This document shows, one piece after another, positions 12,952-25,708 of a DNA stretch of 64,000 nucleotides; the stretch's first letter is position 1, and each line of letters starts with the position of its first letter. The stretch spans positions 47,102,101 to 47,166,100 of the forward strand of contig NC_087063.1 in NCBI RefSeq assembly GCF_963678635.1, given 5' to 3'. The position numbers and the translations under genes were made by a program. The notes beneath the pieces were generated by a model. That model was not told the DNA's origin. It saw only the letters and a program-made list of their open reading frames with translations, and ran no database searches. Origin of the DNA: Symsagittifera roscoffensis. Taxonomy: Eukaryota > Xenacoelomorpha > Acoela > Convolutidae.

Positions 12952-13530
12952 AAATTCCAACACAAAGGGAAAGCTGCGCTTCGGAACGCTAGCGAGAACA
13001 CAAAAAGCAGCTCTAAAAAGTGCACTAAAAGCAGAAATAAGCTTCGAATTAGTTTTAAAAAATCTACCACCTCTCGTTTCGATCTGCGACCTAGAGATTA
13101 TGAATCTCACGCACATACTACTTATCTCACGCACATACTACTTAAATTCCAACACAAAGGGAAAGCTGCGCTTCGCGAACGTTAGCGAGAGCACAAAAAG
13201 CAGCTCTAAAAAGAGCACTAAAAAAGAAATAAGCCTCGAATTAGTAAAAAAAAATCTACCACCTCTCGTTTCGATCTGCGACCTAGAGATTATGAATCTC
13301 ACGCACATACTACTTATCTACGGATACTTATCTCACGCACATACTACTTAAATTCCAACACAAAGGGAAAGCTGCGCTTCGCGAACGCTAGCGAGAACAC
13401 AAAAAGCAGCTCTAAAAAGTGCACTAAAAACAGAAATAAGCCTCGAATAATTAAAAAAACCTACCACCTCTCGTTTCGATCTGCGACCTAGAGATTATGA
13501 ATCTCACGCACATACTACTTATCTACGGAT
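12952..13530 (-). repeat. Local tandem triplet with tRNA-Met-like modules
   Basis: Three units start at about 12952, 13144 and 13355 with AATTCCAACACAAAGGG. Each contains CTGCGCTTCG, then GCAGCTCTAAAA, and ends in a tRNA-Met-like module (13066-13127, 13258-13322, 13461-13528, minus strand). Unit spacing is about 192 and 211 bases. The same triplet recurs one 3.68-kb period later, so the local expansion predates the larger duplication. Confidence 0.8.
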
Positions 13531-14651
13531 ATCCTAGTGACTACTGAGCGTAAATAATCAATCAGAAACACTAGCCACAAATAAAGCAGAGAACAGATCC
13601 TAAGCTAATTCCAATGCTACAGATCGTGATTCTAGCAAAATAACACCAAATAACTAAACACTTTTAATGAACAATTTTATTTGCGAATTAGGTTCGACAA
13701 AAAAGGTCCGTACTAATACACTACGCTTCGCAAGCTTGCAAGTGCACTAAAAAGATGCCAATAAAATAGATGCTGATAAAATGCCAATTCTATGCAGCAA
13801 AAATGCCTTCAAATATGAAAAAAAAGTAGTGCTAACTGCGGCGTTGCACCTCCAACAAGTAGCTTAGGAAACTCCAGTATTTCCCGCAGAGCAAGAAAGA
13901 CAAGCCACGGCATAAAAAAAGCTGAAAAAAAGAATAGATAACTAGACCGACAATTTCAAGGTACACTCAGTTTGATCCGAGAAAAATATTGTCATAAAAA
14001 GATATTTCAAATAAATTGAATGAAAATTCAATTGAGGAATAATACTATTCAAAAAGAAGTTTTTTGTATAAAAAATAGGGCATTCAGGTGTTATACAAAA
14101 AAAGCGTAAATAAATGCAAAATCGAAGTTGAGAAAAAAAGAACCACGAAATAAAACTAACTACATTTTTAACTTCAAACATAGCCAACAGACAGTTGAAA
14201 AAGAATAAATGAAAGCAAGAAAACATGAAACAGCAAATCGAACATTGGAAAAGAGTAATGCACGCAAGCAAACATAAAAAAAAACATGGACTTTCTTGAA
14301 TATCTCTCAACTTTCCAATTTCAAAAAAAAATAGATGCCCTTTAAATTCTTTAAAATTCTAGAACAATTTATGATTGGCGCTTTTTGATAACATGAAGTC
14401 AACTTGAGAAAACTGGATCAAAAGGTAAAGTTTTTATTCTGCTGGGAAACCTTTAAAATAAATTCCACTTTCGAAACTTAAAATCATACACATTTTTTTG
14501 CGTCATTTTCACGTTCATATTTGGAGAGTGCTATTAAAGTAACTTTCAGAAAATGAATTTCAAATGAACTCAAATACAAAAAGTACATTATAGCAATCAT
14601 AATAATCATACCAATAAAAATTCTAGACTTTTTTTAAAAAAAAATCTGCAA

Positions 14652-14690
14652 GACCTATATAAGAGTCTTCATCAAATTCATTACTCTTAA
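14652..14690 (+). promoter_or_regulatory. Recurring TATA-like block (one of eight)
   Basis: GACCTATATAAGAGTC is followed about 20 bases later by ACTCTTAA, so AAGAGT and ACTCTT can also pair as a small stem. The block recurs at 7121, 8264, 11131, 18333, 21315 (with TATTTAAG), 23774 and 24850, always in the same orientation. TATATAAG is a good TATA-box match, but no transcribed gene follows, so promoter activity is only a possibility. Confidence 0.3.
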
Positions 14691-14879
14691 AAAAAATTGT
14701 TGAAGAAATATCAACTTTCGAAAATCAAAGAGAAAAAAAATGCTCTCAAAGCTCTTGGACCTTCTAGAACAATTAATGATTGGCATTTTTTTGATAAAAT
14801 TAACCCAATATGAGAAAACTGGAACAGTTAAAAAAATTATTTCGCTGCACAATCTGAAAATTGAACATCAACTAGCGTG

Positions 14880-15803
14880 TAACGCACCTCCGGTGTTTCG
14901 AATTTTTGACAACCCATGAAAAACCGCATACATTGCAAAACAAATCTGCAGGCTTTTAGTGTACTCTGACAGCACCCAATTATTTGGCTGGTAATTTGAT
15001 ATTTTAAAAATTTTTTCAAGTCCTACTTTCCGTCATCTCGAAAAACTCAACTCTCAAAACTTAGAATCATTTGAGTAATCATACTTGGAGGCAAAATTAA
15101 CAACTCCTGGGATTATCCTGGCAGCACCCAATTACAGTGTTGGGATACTAAAATTTTGAGAATTTTTCTAAGCCTTAGTTAAAAGAAAATTTTGGAAAAA
15201 TCGTAGAAAAAAATCCTCTTATCTCGAAAACTACAAGGATTTGAGCAGTCATCATTGAAGGCAAGATTTGCAACCCCAATGAGACCCCAGACAGCACCCA
15301 ACTACAGGGTTAGAAATTTTAAATTAGAAAGAATAAAAATTTCATTTTCTAAAAAACTTTGACAAAATCACTAAAACGTCATATCTGGAGAACTAAAAAG
15401 ATTAGAGGAGTCATAATTTAATGCAGGGTTCACAACCCGTAAGAGTACTCTGACAGCCCCCACCAACAGGGTTGAGAACTTCAAAGATCGAAGAAACAAA
15501 TTTGTTTGGGTTTTTTGAAATTTTTCTGAAAAAATCACTAAATACGTCATATCTCAAAAACTACAAGGAATTGATCAGTTATATTTGGAGGCAAGATTCG
15601 CAACTTCTGAGAGTACTCTGACAGTACCCAACTACAAGCTAAGGAATTTCAAATTTGAAAAAACAACTTTTGCTGAGTTTTTTGAAAAAGTTATAAAAAA
15701 AATTGCTAAGAAGGCATATCTCTACAATTACAAGGCTTTGAGCAGTTAAAATTGGAGGCAACGTTCGCAATAACTGAGAGTACTCCGATAGCCCATTACT
15801 ACA
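14880..15803 (+). repeat. Satellite-like monomers, family A
   Basis: Block at the end of the first 3683-bp unit, matching 18545-19486 monomer for monomer. Confidence 0.7.
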
Positions 15804-16572
15804 CGGTTGCATCGGTTCATTGAAAAAGTACTTTCTATTTTTTATTCAATTCCAATTACTATGACTACAATTATTATTTTTATTATGAGTATGATTATTG
15901 TTCCGACCATTGAAAATGGGGAGAAACTTTGTATTCGGGTGTGTTTTAGGTTTGTTTTTTTTTCTGCTTTTTGTTTTCCATGCAAAATCGCCACCACAAA
16001 TAATCAACGGAAAATAATGTGATATATCATATTAAAGCCCTTTCAGTCGTGATCCGAACGACAATAAAAATTTCGAAAAAATGTTCGTGTCAAAAAAAAA
16101 GGTTTGAAACTTTTGATTTTTGGTCAGATATCTAGCAAATAAAAAAGTTGATTAGTAATTGCAATAGCTTATATAAGCTTAATTTAAGCCAAAAAAATTT
16201 AGTTTTACTACAGTTCAGGTAGTTTTTGGAAATTTTCAGCGCAAGTTTGGGAATCAAAAATTTGAAACTTCAAAAAATGTTCGCACAAAATTTGAAAAAA
16301 ATTTTGAATTATTTTTAAAATTTTGCTTTCGTTTTTCCAGTACTTTTTCTTCGAAAACTGTTTTCCAACTGACCTACTCTAATATTTTCTTATCACATGC
16401 AGAAAACATTTTTGTGTTTTTTAAGACTGTGGTTTGAACATTCTGCGCTACTTGCACAGTAATCGGCTATCCTCTTGTTATGCAGAATAAATTGATTATG
16501 ATTATTTTGTTTATATTATCAATATTATGACCACTTTTATCACACACAGGCGAAGCCTCGTAGTTAGCAAGC

Positions 16573-16637
16573 TGTTGATAGTGACGGAATTGAACCTACG
16601 ACATAGAGATTAAGAGTTCTCGCATCGGATCATTGAT
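16573..16637 (-). repeat. tRNA-Lys(CTT)-derived module
   Basis: Counterpart of the copy at 12887-12951, one 3.68-kb period downstream, essentially unchanged by eye. Confidence 0.65.
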
Positions 16638-17217
16638 AAATTCCAACACAAAGGGAAAGCTGCGCTTCGGAACGCTAGCGAGAACACAAAAAGCAGCTCT
16701 AAAAAGTGCACTAAAAGCAGAAATAAGCTTCGAATTAGTTTTAAAAAATCTACCACCTCTCGTTTCGATCTGCGACCTAGAGATTATGAATCTCACGCAC
16801 ATACTACTTATCTCACTCACATACTACTTAAATTCCAACACAAAGGGAAAGCTGCGCTTCGCGAACGTTAGCGAGAGCACAAAAAGCAGCTCTAAAAAGT
16901 GCACTAAAAAAGAAATAAGCCTCGAAATAGTAAAAAAAAATCTACCACCTCTCGTTTCGATCTGCGACCTAGAGATTATGAATCTCACGCACATACTACT
17001 TATCTACGGATACTTATCTCACGCACATACTACTTAAATTCCAACACAAAGGGAAAGCTGCGCTTCGCGAACGCTAGCAAGAACACAAAAAGCAGCTCTA
17101 AAAAGTGCACTAAAAACAGAAATAAGCCTCGAATAAGTAAAAAAAAACCTACCACCTCTCGTTTCGATCTGCGACCTAGAGATTATGAACCTCACGCACA
17201 TACTTCTTATCTACGGA
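16638..17217 (-). repeat. Local tandem triplet, second instance
   Basis: The three units start near 16638, 16830 and 17037, with tRNA-Met-like modules at 16751-16811, 16942-17009 and 17149-17217. The third has one substitution in the anticodon stem (AACCTC for AATCTC on the plus strand), so the modules are drifting. Confidence 0.8.
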
Positions 17218-18544
17218 TATCCTAGTGACTACTGAGCGTAAATAATCGATCAGAAACACTAGCCACAAATAAAGCAGAGAACAGATCCTAAGCTAAATCC
17301 AATGCTACAGATCGTGATTCTAGCAAATTAACACCAAATAACTAAACACTTTTAATGAACAATTTTATTTGCGAATTAGGTTCGACAAAAAAGGTCCGTA
17401 CTAATACACTACGCTTCGCAAGCTTGCAAGTGCACTAAAAGATGCCAATAAAATAGATGCTGATAAAATGCCAATTCTATGCAGCAAAAATTCCTTCAAA
17501 TATGAAAAAAAAATAGTGCTAACTGCGGCGTTGCACCTCCAACAAGTAGCTTAGGAAACTCCAGTATTTCCCGCAGAGCAAGAAAGACAAGCCACGGCAT
17601 AAAAAAAGCTGAAAAAAAGAATAGATAACTAGACCGACAATTTCAAGGTACACTCAGTTTGATCCGAGAAAAATAATGTCATAAAAAGATATTTCAAATA
17701 AATTGAATGAAAAATCAATTGAGGAACAATACTATTCAAAAAGAAGTGTTATACAAAAAAATTCAGGTGTTATACAAAAAAAAAGCGTAAATAAATGCAA
17801 AGTCGAAGTTGAGAAAAATAGAACCATGAAATAAAACTAACTACATTTTTAACTTCAAACATAGCCAACAGACAGTTGAAAAAGAATAAATGAAAGCAAG
17901 AAAACATGAAACAGCAAATCGAACATTGGAAAAGAGTAATGCACGCAAGCAAACATAAAAAAAAACATGGACTTTCTTGAATATCTCTCAACTTTCCAAT
18001 TTCAAAAAAAAATAGATGCCCTTTAAATTTTTTAAAATTCTAGAACAATTTATGATTGGCGCTTTTTGATAACATGAAGTCAACTTGAGAAAACTGGATC
18101 AAAAGGTAAAGTTTTTATTCTGCTGGGAAACCTTTAAAATAAATTCCACTTTCGAAACTTAAAATCATACACATTTTTTTGCGTCATTTTCACGTTCATA
18201 TTTGGAGAGTGCTATTAAAGTAACTTTCAGAAAATGAATTTCAAATGAACTCAAATACAAAAAGTACATTATAGCAATCATAATAATCATACCAATAAAA
18301 ATTCTAGACTTTTTAAAAAAAAAAATCTGCAAGACCTATATAAGAGTCTTCATCAAATTCATTACTCTTAAAAAAAATTGTTGAAGAAATATCAACTTTC
18401 GAAAATCAAAGAGAAAAAAAAATGCTCTCAAAGCTCTTGGACCTTCTAGAACAATTAATGATTGGCATTTTTTTGATAAAATTAACCCAATTTGAGAAAA
18501 CTGGATAAGTTAAAAAAATTATTTCGCTGCACAATCTGAAAATT

Positions 18545-19486
18545 AAACATCAACTAGCGTGTAACGCACCTCCGGTGTTTCGAATTTTTGACAACCCATG
18601 AAAAACCGCATACATTGCAAAACAAATCTGCAGGCTTTTAGTGTACTCTGACAGCACCCAATTATTTGGCTGGTAATTTGATATTTTAAAAATTTTTTCA
18701 AGTCCTACTTTCCGTCATCTCGAAAAACTCAACTCTCAAAACTTATAATCATTTGAGTAATCATACTTGGAGGCAAAATTAACAACTCCTGGGATTATCC
18801 TGGCAGCACCCAATTACAGTGTTGGGATATTAAAATTTTGAGAATTTTTCTAAGCCTTAGTTAAAAGAAAATTTTGGAAAAATCATAGAAAAAAATCCTC
18901 TTATCTCGAAAACTACAAGGATTTGAGCAGTCATAATTAAAGGCAAGATTTGCAATCCCAATGAGACCCCAGACAGCACCCAACTACAGGGTTAGAAATT
19001 TCAAATTAGAAAGAATAAAAATTTCATTTTCTAAAAAACTTTGACAAAATCACTAAAACGTCATATCTGGAGAACTAAAAAGATTAGAGGAGTCATAATT
19101 GAATGCAGGGTTCACAACCCGTAAGAGTACTCTGACAGCCCCCACCAACAGGGTTGAGAACTTCAAAGATCGAAGAAACAAATTTGTTTGGGTTTTTTGA
19201 AATTTTTCTGAAAAAATCACTAAATACGTCATATCTCAAAAACTACAAGGAATTGATCAGTTATATTTGGAGGCAAGATTCGCAACTTCTGAGAGTACTC
19301 TGACAGTACCCAACTACAAGCTAAGGAATTTCAAAATTTGAAAAAAAAACTTTTGCTGAGTTTTTTGAAAAAGTTATAAAAAAAATTGCTAAGAAGGCAT
19401 ATCTCTACAATTACAAGGCTTTGAGCAGTTAAAATTGGAGGCAACGTTCGCAATAACTGAGAGTACTCCGATAGCCCATAACTACA
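18545..19486 (+). repeat. Satellite-like monomers, family A
   Basis: Block at the end of the second 3683-bp unit. Confidence 0.7.
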
Positions 19487-20233
19487 CGGTTGCATCGGTT
19501 CATTGAAAAAGTACTTTCTATTTTTTATTCAATTCCAATTACTATGACTACAATTATTATTTTTATTATGAGTATGATTATTGTTCCGACCATTGAAAAT
19601 GGGGAGAAACTTTGTATTCGGGTGTGTTTTAGGTTTGTTTTTATTCTGCTTTTTGTTTTCCATGCAAAATCGCCACCACAAATAATCAACGGAAAATAAT
19701 GTGATATATCATATTAAAGCCCTTTCAGTCGTGATCCGAACGACAATAAAAATTTCGAAAAAATGGTCGTGTCAAAAAAAAAAGGTTTGAAACTTTTGAT
19801 TTTTGGTCAGATATCTAGCAAATAAAAAAGTTGGTTAGTAATTGCAATAGCTTATATAAGCTTAATTTAAGCCAACAAAATTTAGTTTTACTACAGTTAA
19901 GGTAGTTTTTGGAAATTTTCAGCGCAAGTTTGGGAATCAAAAACTTGAAACTTCAAAAAATTTTCGCACAAAATTTGAAAAAAATTTTGAATTATTTTTA
20001 AAATTTCGCTTTCGTTTTTATAGTAATTTTTCTTCAAAAACTGTTTACCAATTGACCTATTCTAAAAATTGTTTTGACTTTTGGTCAAATATCTAGCTAA
20101 ATAAAAAGGTAACTTTAGTTTTACTCCAGTTCAGGTAGTTTTTGGAAATTTTCAGCGCAATTTTGGGAATCAAAAAGCAGCTCTAAAAAGAGCACTAAAA
20201 AGTAGAAATAAGCCTCGAGTTAGTAAAAAAAAT

Positions 20234-20301
20234 CTACCACCTCTCGTTTGGATCTGCGACCTAGAGATTATGAATCTCACGCACATACTACTTATCTACG
20301 G
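20234..20301 (-). repeat. tRNA-Met(CAT)-derived module, single
   Basis: Here only one module is present, followed by the tail seen after the third module of the triplets. The sequence just before it (about 19940-20240) is the 1800-2115 type, so this unit is a hybrid between the two repeat families. Confidence 0.6.
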
Positions 20302-21539
20302 ATATCCTAGTGACTACTGAGCGTAAATAATCAATCAGAAACACTAGCCACAAATAAAGCAGAGAACAGATCCTAAGCTAATTCCAATGCTACAGATCGT
20401 GATTCTAGCAAAAAAAATCACCAAATAAATAAAAACACTTTAAATGAACAATTTTACTTGCGAGTTAGGTTCGACAAAAAAAGGTTCGTACTAATACACT
20501 ACGCTTCGCAAGCTTGCAAGTGCACTAATAAGATGCCAATAAAATAGATGCTAATAAAATACCAATTATATGCAGCAAAAATGCCTTCAAATATGAAAAA
20601 AATAGTGCTAAGTGCGGCGTTGCACCTCCAACAAGTAGCGTAGGAAATGATGTCGAAAAAAGATATTTCCAAAAAATTTGAACGAAAACTGAATTGAGGA
20701 ATAAAACTATTCAGAAAGAAGTTTTTTGTATAAAAAATAGAGCATTCAGGTGTTAAACAAAAAAAGCGTAAATAAATGCAAAATCGAAGTTGAGAAAAAT
20801 AGAACCAAGATATAAAATTAACTACATTTTTAACTTCAAACATAGCCAACAGACAGTTGAAAAAAAATCCATGAAAGCAAGAAAACATGAAACAGCAAAT
20901 CGAAGATTGGAAAAGAGTAATGAACGCAAGCAAACATAAAAAAAACATTGACTTTCTTGAATATCTCTCAACTTTCGAATTTCAAAAGCAAATAGACGCC
21001 CTTTAAATCCTTTAAATTTCTAGAACAATTTATGATTGGCGCTTTTTTTGATAATATGAAGTCAACTTGAGAAAACTGGATCAATAGGTAAAGTTTTTAT
21101 TCTGCTGGGAAACCTTTAAAATAAATTCCACTTTCGAAACTTGAAAACATACACATTTTTTTGCGTCATTTTCTCGTTCATATTTGGAGAGTGCTATTAA
21201 AGTAACTTTCAGAAATAAATTTCAAATGAACTCAAATACAAAAAGTACATTATAGCAATCATAATAATCATACCAATAATAAAAATTCAAGACTTTAAAA
21301 AAAAAAATCTGCAAGACCTATTTAAGAGTCTTCATCAAGTTCATTGCTCTTACAAAAAATTGTTGAATAAATATCAACTTTGGAAAATCAAAGAGAAAAA
21401 TAAATGCTCTCAAAGCTCTTGGACCTTCTAGAACAATTAATGATCGGCATTTTTTTGATAAAATTAACCCAATTTGAGAAAACTGGATAAGTTAAAAAAA
21501 ATATTTCGCTGCAAAATCTGAAAAATTAACATCAACTAG

Positions 21540-22400
21540 CGTGTAACGCACCTCCGGTGCTTCGAATTTTTGACAACCCATGAAAAACCGCATACATTGG
21601 AAACCACATCTGCAGGCTTTGTGTACTCTGACAGCACCCAATTATTTGGCTGGTAATTTGACATTTATAAACTTTTTAAAATCCTATTTTCGGTCATCTC
21701 GAAAAAAAAACTCTCGAAAAAAAAGTTAATTCAGTAGTCATACTTGGAGGCAAGATTTACAGCTCCTGGGAGTACCCTGGCAGCACCCAATTACAGGGTT
21801 GGGATATTAAAATTTTGAGAATTTTTCTAAGCCTTAGTTAAAAGAAAATTTTGGAAAAATCATAGAAAAAAATCCTCTGATCTCGAAAACTACAAGGATT
21901 TGAGCAGTCATAATTGAAGGCAAGATTTGCAACCCCAATGAGACCCCAGACAGCACCCAACTACAGGGTTAGAAATTTCAAATTAGAAAGAATAAAAATT
22001 TCATTTTCTAAAAAACTTTGACAAAATCACAAAAACGTCATGTCTGGAGAACTAAAAAGATTAGAGGAGTCATAATTGAATGCAGGGTTCACAACCCGTA
22101 AGAGTACTCTGACAGCCCCCACCAACAGGGTTGAGAACTTCAAAGATCGAAGAAACAAATTTGTTTGGGTTTTTTGAAATTTTTCTGAAAAAATCACTAA
22201 ATACGTCATATCTCAAAAACTACAAGGAATTGATCAGTTATATTTGGAGGCAAGATTCGCAACTTCTGAGAGTGCCCTGAAAGCACCCAACTACAGGGTA
22301 GGGAATTTCAAACTTTGAAAAACAAAAACTCCTTAAGTTTTCTTGAAATTTTTTTAAAAAATCACAAAAAAATTGTCACATCTCGAAAACTACAAGAATT
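21540..22400 (+). repeat. Satellite-like monomers, family A
   Basis: Block at the end of the hybrid unit. It ends at the truncation beside the tRNA-Lys-like module. Confidence 0.7.
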
Positions 22401-22416
22401 TGAGCGTAGTTAGCAA

Positions 22417-22480
22417 GCTGTTGATAGTGACGGAATCGAACCTACGACATAGAGATTAAGAGTTCTCTCATCGGATCATT
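22417..22480 (-). repeat. tRNA-Lys(CTT)-derived module
   Basis: The B-box here reads closer to consensus (GGTTCGATTCC on the minus strand) than in the other copies. It follows directly on the satellite-like block without the usual intervening sequence, which points to a deletion. Confidence 0.6.
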
Positions 22481-22601
22481 GATAAATTCCAATACAAATG
22501 GAAAGCTGCCCTTCGCGAACGCTAGCGAGAACACTACAAAAAGCAGCTCTAAAAAGTGCACTAAAAACAGAAATAAGCCTCGAGATAGTAAAAAAAAAAT
22601 C

Positions 22602-22668
22602 TACCACCTCTCATTTCGTTCTGCGACCTAAAGATTATGAATCTCACCCACGTACTACCTATCTACGG
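22602..22668 (-). repeat. tRNA-Met(CAT)-derived module, diverged
   Basis: This copy has changes in the T-arm and D-side flank but retains the CAT loop. Confidence 0.55.
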
Positions 22669-23989
22669 ATACTTAATCAATCAGAAACACTAGCTACAAA
22701 TAAACCAGAGAACAGATCCTAAGCTAATTCCAATGCTACAGATCGTGATTCTAGCAAAAAAAAACCACCAAATAAGTATACACTTTTGATGAACAATTTT
22801 ATTTGCATGTTAGATTCGACAAAAAGGTTCGTACTAATACACTACGCTTCGCAAGCTTGCAAGTGCACTAATAAGATGCCAATAAAATAGATTCTAATAA
22901 ATTGCCAATTCTATGCAGCAAAAATGCCTTCAAATATGAAAAAAAAAACAGTGCTAAGTGCGGCGTTGCACCTCCAACAAGTAGCGTAGGAAACTCCTGT
23001 TTTTTTTCCCTCAGAGCAAGAAGGCCAAGCCACGGCATAAAATAAGCTAAAAAAAGGAGCGATAACTAGACCGACAATTTCAAGGTACACTCTCTTTGAT
23101 CCGAGAAAAATGATGTCATAAAAAGATATTTCCAAAAAATTTGAACGAAAATTGAATTGAGGATTAATAATATTCAGAAAGAAGTTTTTTAAATAAAAAA
23201 ATAGGGCATTCAGGTGATTAACAAAAAAAGCGTAAATAAAGGCAAAATCGAAGTTGAGAAAAATAGAACGAAGATATAAAATTAACTACATTTTTAACTT
23301 CAAACATAGCCAACAGACAGTTGAAAAAGAATCAATGAAAGCAAGAAAACATGAAACAGCAAATTGAAGATTGGAAATGAGTAATGAACGCAAGCAAACA
23401 TAAAAAAAAACATGGACTTTCTTGAATATCTCTCAACTTTCCAATTTCAAAAAAAAATAGATGCCCTTTAAATTCTTTAAAATTCTAGAACAATTTATGA
23501 TTGGTGCTTTTTTGATAACATGAAGTCATTTTGAGAAAACAGGATCAATAGGTAAAATTTAATTCTGCTGGGAAACCTTTTAAATAAATTCGACTTTCGA
23601 AACTTGAAATCGTACACGTTTCTTTGCGTCATTTTCACAATCATATTTGGAGTGTGCTATTTACGTAACTTCAGAAAATGAAATTCAATTTAAATCAAAA
23701 AGTGCATTAAACCAATCATAATAATCATACCAATAATAAAATTTCAAGACTTTTTTTAAAAACAAATCAGCAAGACCTATATAAGAGTCTTCATCAAGTT
23801 CATTGCTCTTAAAAACAATTGTTGAAGAAATATCAACTTTCGAAAATCAAAGAGAAAAATAAATGCTCTCAAAGCTCTTGGACCTTCTAGAACAATTAAT
23901 GATTGGCATTTTTTGATAAAATTAACCCAATTTGAGAAAACTGGATAAGTTAAAAAAATTATTTCGCTGCAAAATCTGAAAATTAAACA

Positions 23990-24310
23990 TCAACTAGCGT
24001 GTAACGCACCTCCGGTGTTTCGAATTTTGACAACCCATGAAAAACCGCATATATTGGAAACCACATCTGCAGGCTTTTAGTGTACTCTGACAGCACCCAA
24101 TTATTTGGCTGGTAATTTGACATTTATTAACTTTTTAAAATCCTATTTTCCGTCATCTCGAAAAAAAAAAACTCTCGAAAAAAAAAGTTATTTCAGTAGT
24201 CATACTTGAAGGCAAGATTTACAACTCCTGGGAGTACCCTGGCAGCACCCAATTACAGGGTTGGGTTATTTAAATTTTGAGAATTTTTCTAAACCTTGGT
24301 TAATTAAAAA
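23990..24310 (+). repeat. Satellite-like monomers, family A, truncated
   Basis: Two monomers remain before the array ends. Confidence 0.65.
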
Positions 24311-24499
24311 GCAGGCATTCAGACAGACAAAGACTTAAGTTGGCCTCAAAAAAATTTATGAAAAACTAATAACCTTGCGGAAAACTAATTGAAAATTTTT
24401 CTTAGGCATTGCAATATATGATATAGTTTAAACATGAAAAAAATCTTTCGGTAAACATTCAAAATTATTAAGCTTAAACATGTGAGATAGCTGTCACTA

Positions 24500-24576
24500 G
24501 CATAGTATAGATATAGATAGATAGATTAAATATAGTATAGAGAGATAGATAGATAGATAGATAGATAGATATCGAT

Positions 24577-24639
<63 letters not shown>

Positions 24640-24665
24640 TAGATAGATAGATAGATAGATAGATT
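24500..24665. repeat. GATA tetranucleotide microsatellite
   Basis: A run of GATA units interrupted by GATATC and a few TATA steps. An open frame reading Ser-Ile-Tyr-Leu repeats on the minus strand is a by-product. Confidence 0.95.
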
Positions 24666-24669
24666 CGAA

Positions 24670-25700
24670 ACTAGAAGTCGATCACGTTCTTTGTGACCTT
24701 TAGACATTTGCTGTTCAATAAGGGCTTGCCTTCGTTTCAACAAAAGAAATGAACTGAACATAAAAATAAATCAAAAGTCAAACCGCGAAAACGTAAATTT
24801 AAACCTGAACAAATTTTAAAACTTTTTCTGAAAAAAAAAAAATCATCGCGACCTATATAAGAGTCTGAATTACGTTCATCGACTCTTAACCATGTTCAAA
24901 TTATGTCTATTGATGAGGACTATTCGGCAGTAAATGAGCTGCTGGGTCTAGCTGTTCTGCGCTGAACCCTATGAACAAGTTGTACCCGGAAAAAATTCTA
25001 GTACCCGATTAATACAATTTCTCCTCGAACTCCTTACTCACCTTTTAAACGACCATTTCTTCTTCTTCTTTTTGTTTGTTCTGAACGGGCGGGCGAATGA
25101 GTTGCCAGTAATCATGTGCTGAAAAAAGTCTCTTCAGAGCATTTTTCTAATCTGAAAACAATTACTTTTCACACTTGATCTGGCAGCTAGCGGAAGTTGA
25201 CGGCGTTTTATTACCAGTACAAAGTACATGGGTTAAATATTATCAGCCTTACAAAGAAAAACAGATACTCTAAATTAGTAGTTGGCAACTAGCTCATCAG
25301 ACCATTTAGACCTCTCGTGGGTACCATATATAAATATATATCAAACCACAAATTTTACCATATTGGGTAATGGTTGGAATGGAAAACCACTTCTAACTTT
25401 CTTTCTATCAATTCAAGTTTATCATTTCAAATCTGCATACATAAATAACTAAGCGTAAAAGCGATAAATCTCTCGATAACCCTAAATTATTCATCCATAC
25501 TGGATCAATTCACTCCAAATTTCAACCCACTTATTGGCCTTTATTTTGAGAGGTTTCGCAAAGTCAACTGCATATAAATATTCCACATCGGTCATCCTTT
25601 ATAGACACCAATTACACTGGTCAGATTTGACCATTAGGATAAAAAATGTAAGTGGGGGTGTCTAGTAAAGATTGCGAATTAGAACCAGTATAAAACAAAA
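24670..25700. other. Intergenic DNA downstream of kaptin
   Basis: About 1 kb without a gene. The first 230 bases resemble stretches inside the kaptin gene near 27536 and 32716 (shared GAAACTAGAAGTCGATCAC and TCAAAGTCAAACCGCGAAAA). The rest holds no feature I can name apart from a possible polyadenylation signal. Confidence 0.5.
25540..25545 (-). promoter_or_regulatory. Candidate polyadenylation signal for kaptin
   Basis: AATAAA on the minus strand, about 165 bases downstream of the kaptin stop codon. The position fits a 3' UTR, but in AT-rich DNA this hexamer is common by chance. Confidence 0.35.
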
Positions 25701-25708
25701 TTAAAATA

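Larger units (their letters stand above)
12121..15803 (+). repeat. Long tandem unit, 3683 bp
   Basis: This unit and the next have the same length and look nearly identical throughout, suggesting recent duplication or homogenisation. Order within the unit: microsatellite-like ATT-rich leader, tRNA-Lys-like module, tRNA-Met-like triplet, AT-rich block, TATA-like block, family A satellite. Confidence 0.9.
15804..19486 (+). repeat. Long tandem unit, 3683 bp, second copy
   Basis: Near-identical to 12121-15803. Differences visible by eye are mostly homopolymer length and single substitutions, with a short rearrangement near 17745-17775 where a fragment ending in a poly-A run is repeated. Confidence 0.9.
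19487..22400 (+). repeat. Long tandem unit, hybrid and shortened
   Basis: It starts like the previous units. From about 19940 to 20240 it follows the 1800-2115 sequence, then returns to the array type. It lacks the tRNA-Lys-like module and the triplet. A deletion of about 117 bases at 20645 relative to the next unit joins two frames into a longer hydrophobic open frame on the minus strand, which I do not accept as a gene. Confidence 0.75.
22417..24310 (+). repeat. Last, truncated tandem unit
   Basis: The unit begins at the tRNA-Lys-like module and ends abruptly within family A monomers at about 24310, beside unrelated sequence. This is the right edge of the array. Confidence 0.75.

Noticed and set aside
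12947-13351. 134-codon frame repeated at 16633-17037
   Set aside because: It is a translation through two tRNA-Met-like modules and their flanks. Its repetition reflects DNA duplication, not protein conservation.
20499-20948. 149-codon hydrophobic open frame on the minus strand, resembling a membrane protein
   Set aside because: It lies in repeat DNA whose AT-rich composition favours Phe, Ile, Leu and Ser. It exists only because a deletion joins two stretches; the corresponding frames at 10320-10698, 13942-14310 and 22911-23135 differ in length and frame.
9826-22668. Functional tRNA genes
   Set aside because: Acceptor stems and D-arms are missing or unpaired in all copies; only the anticodon arm and part of the T-arm are recognisable.
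24474-24761. Open frame of Ser-Ile-Tyr-Leu repeats
   Set aside because: It is a translation of the GATA microsatellite.
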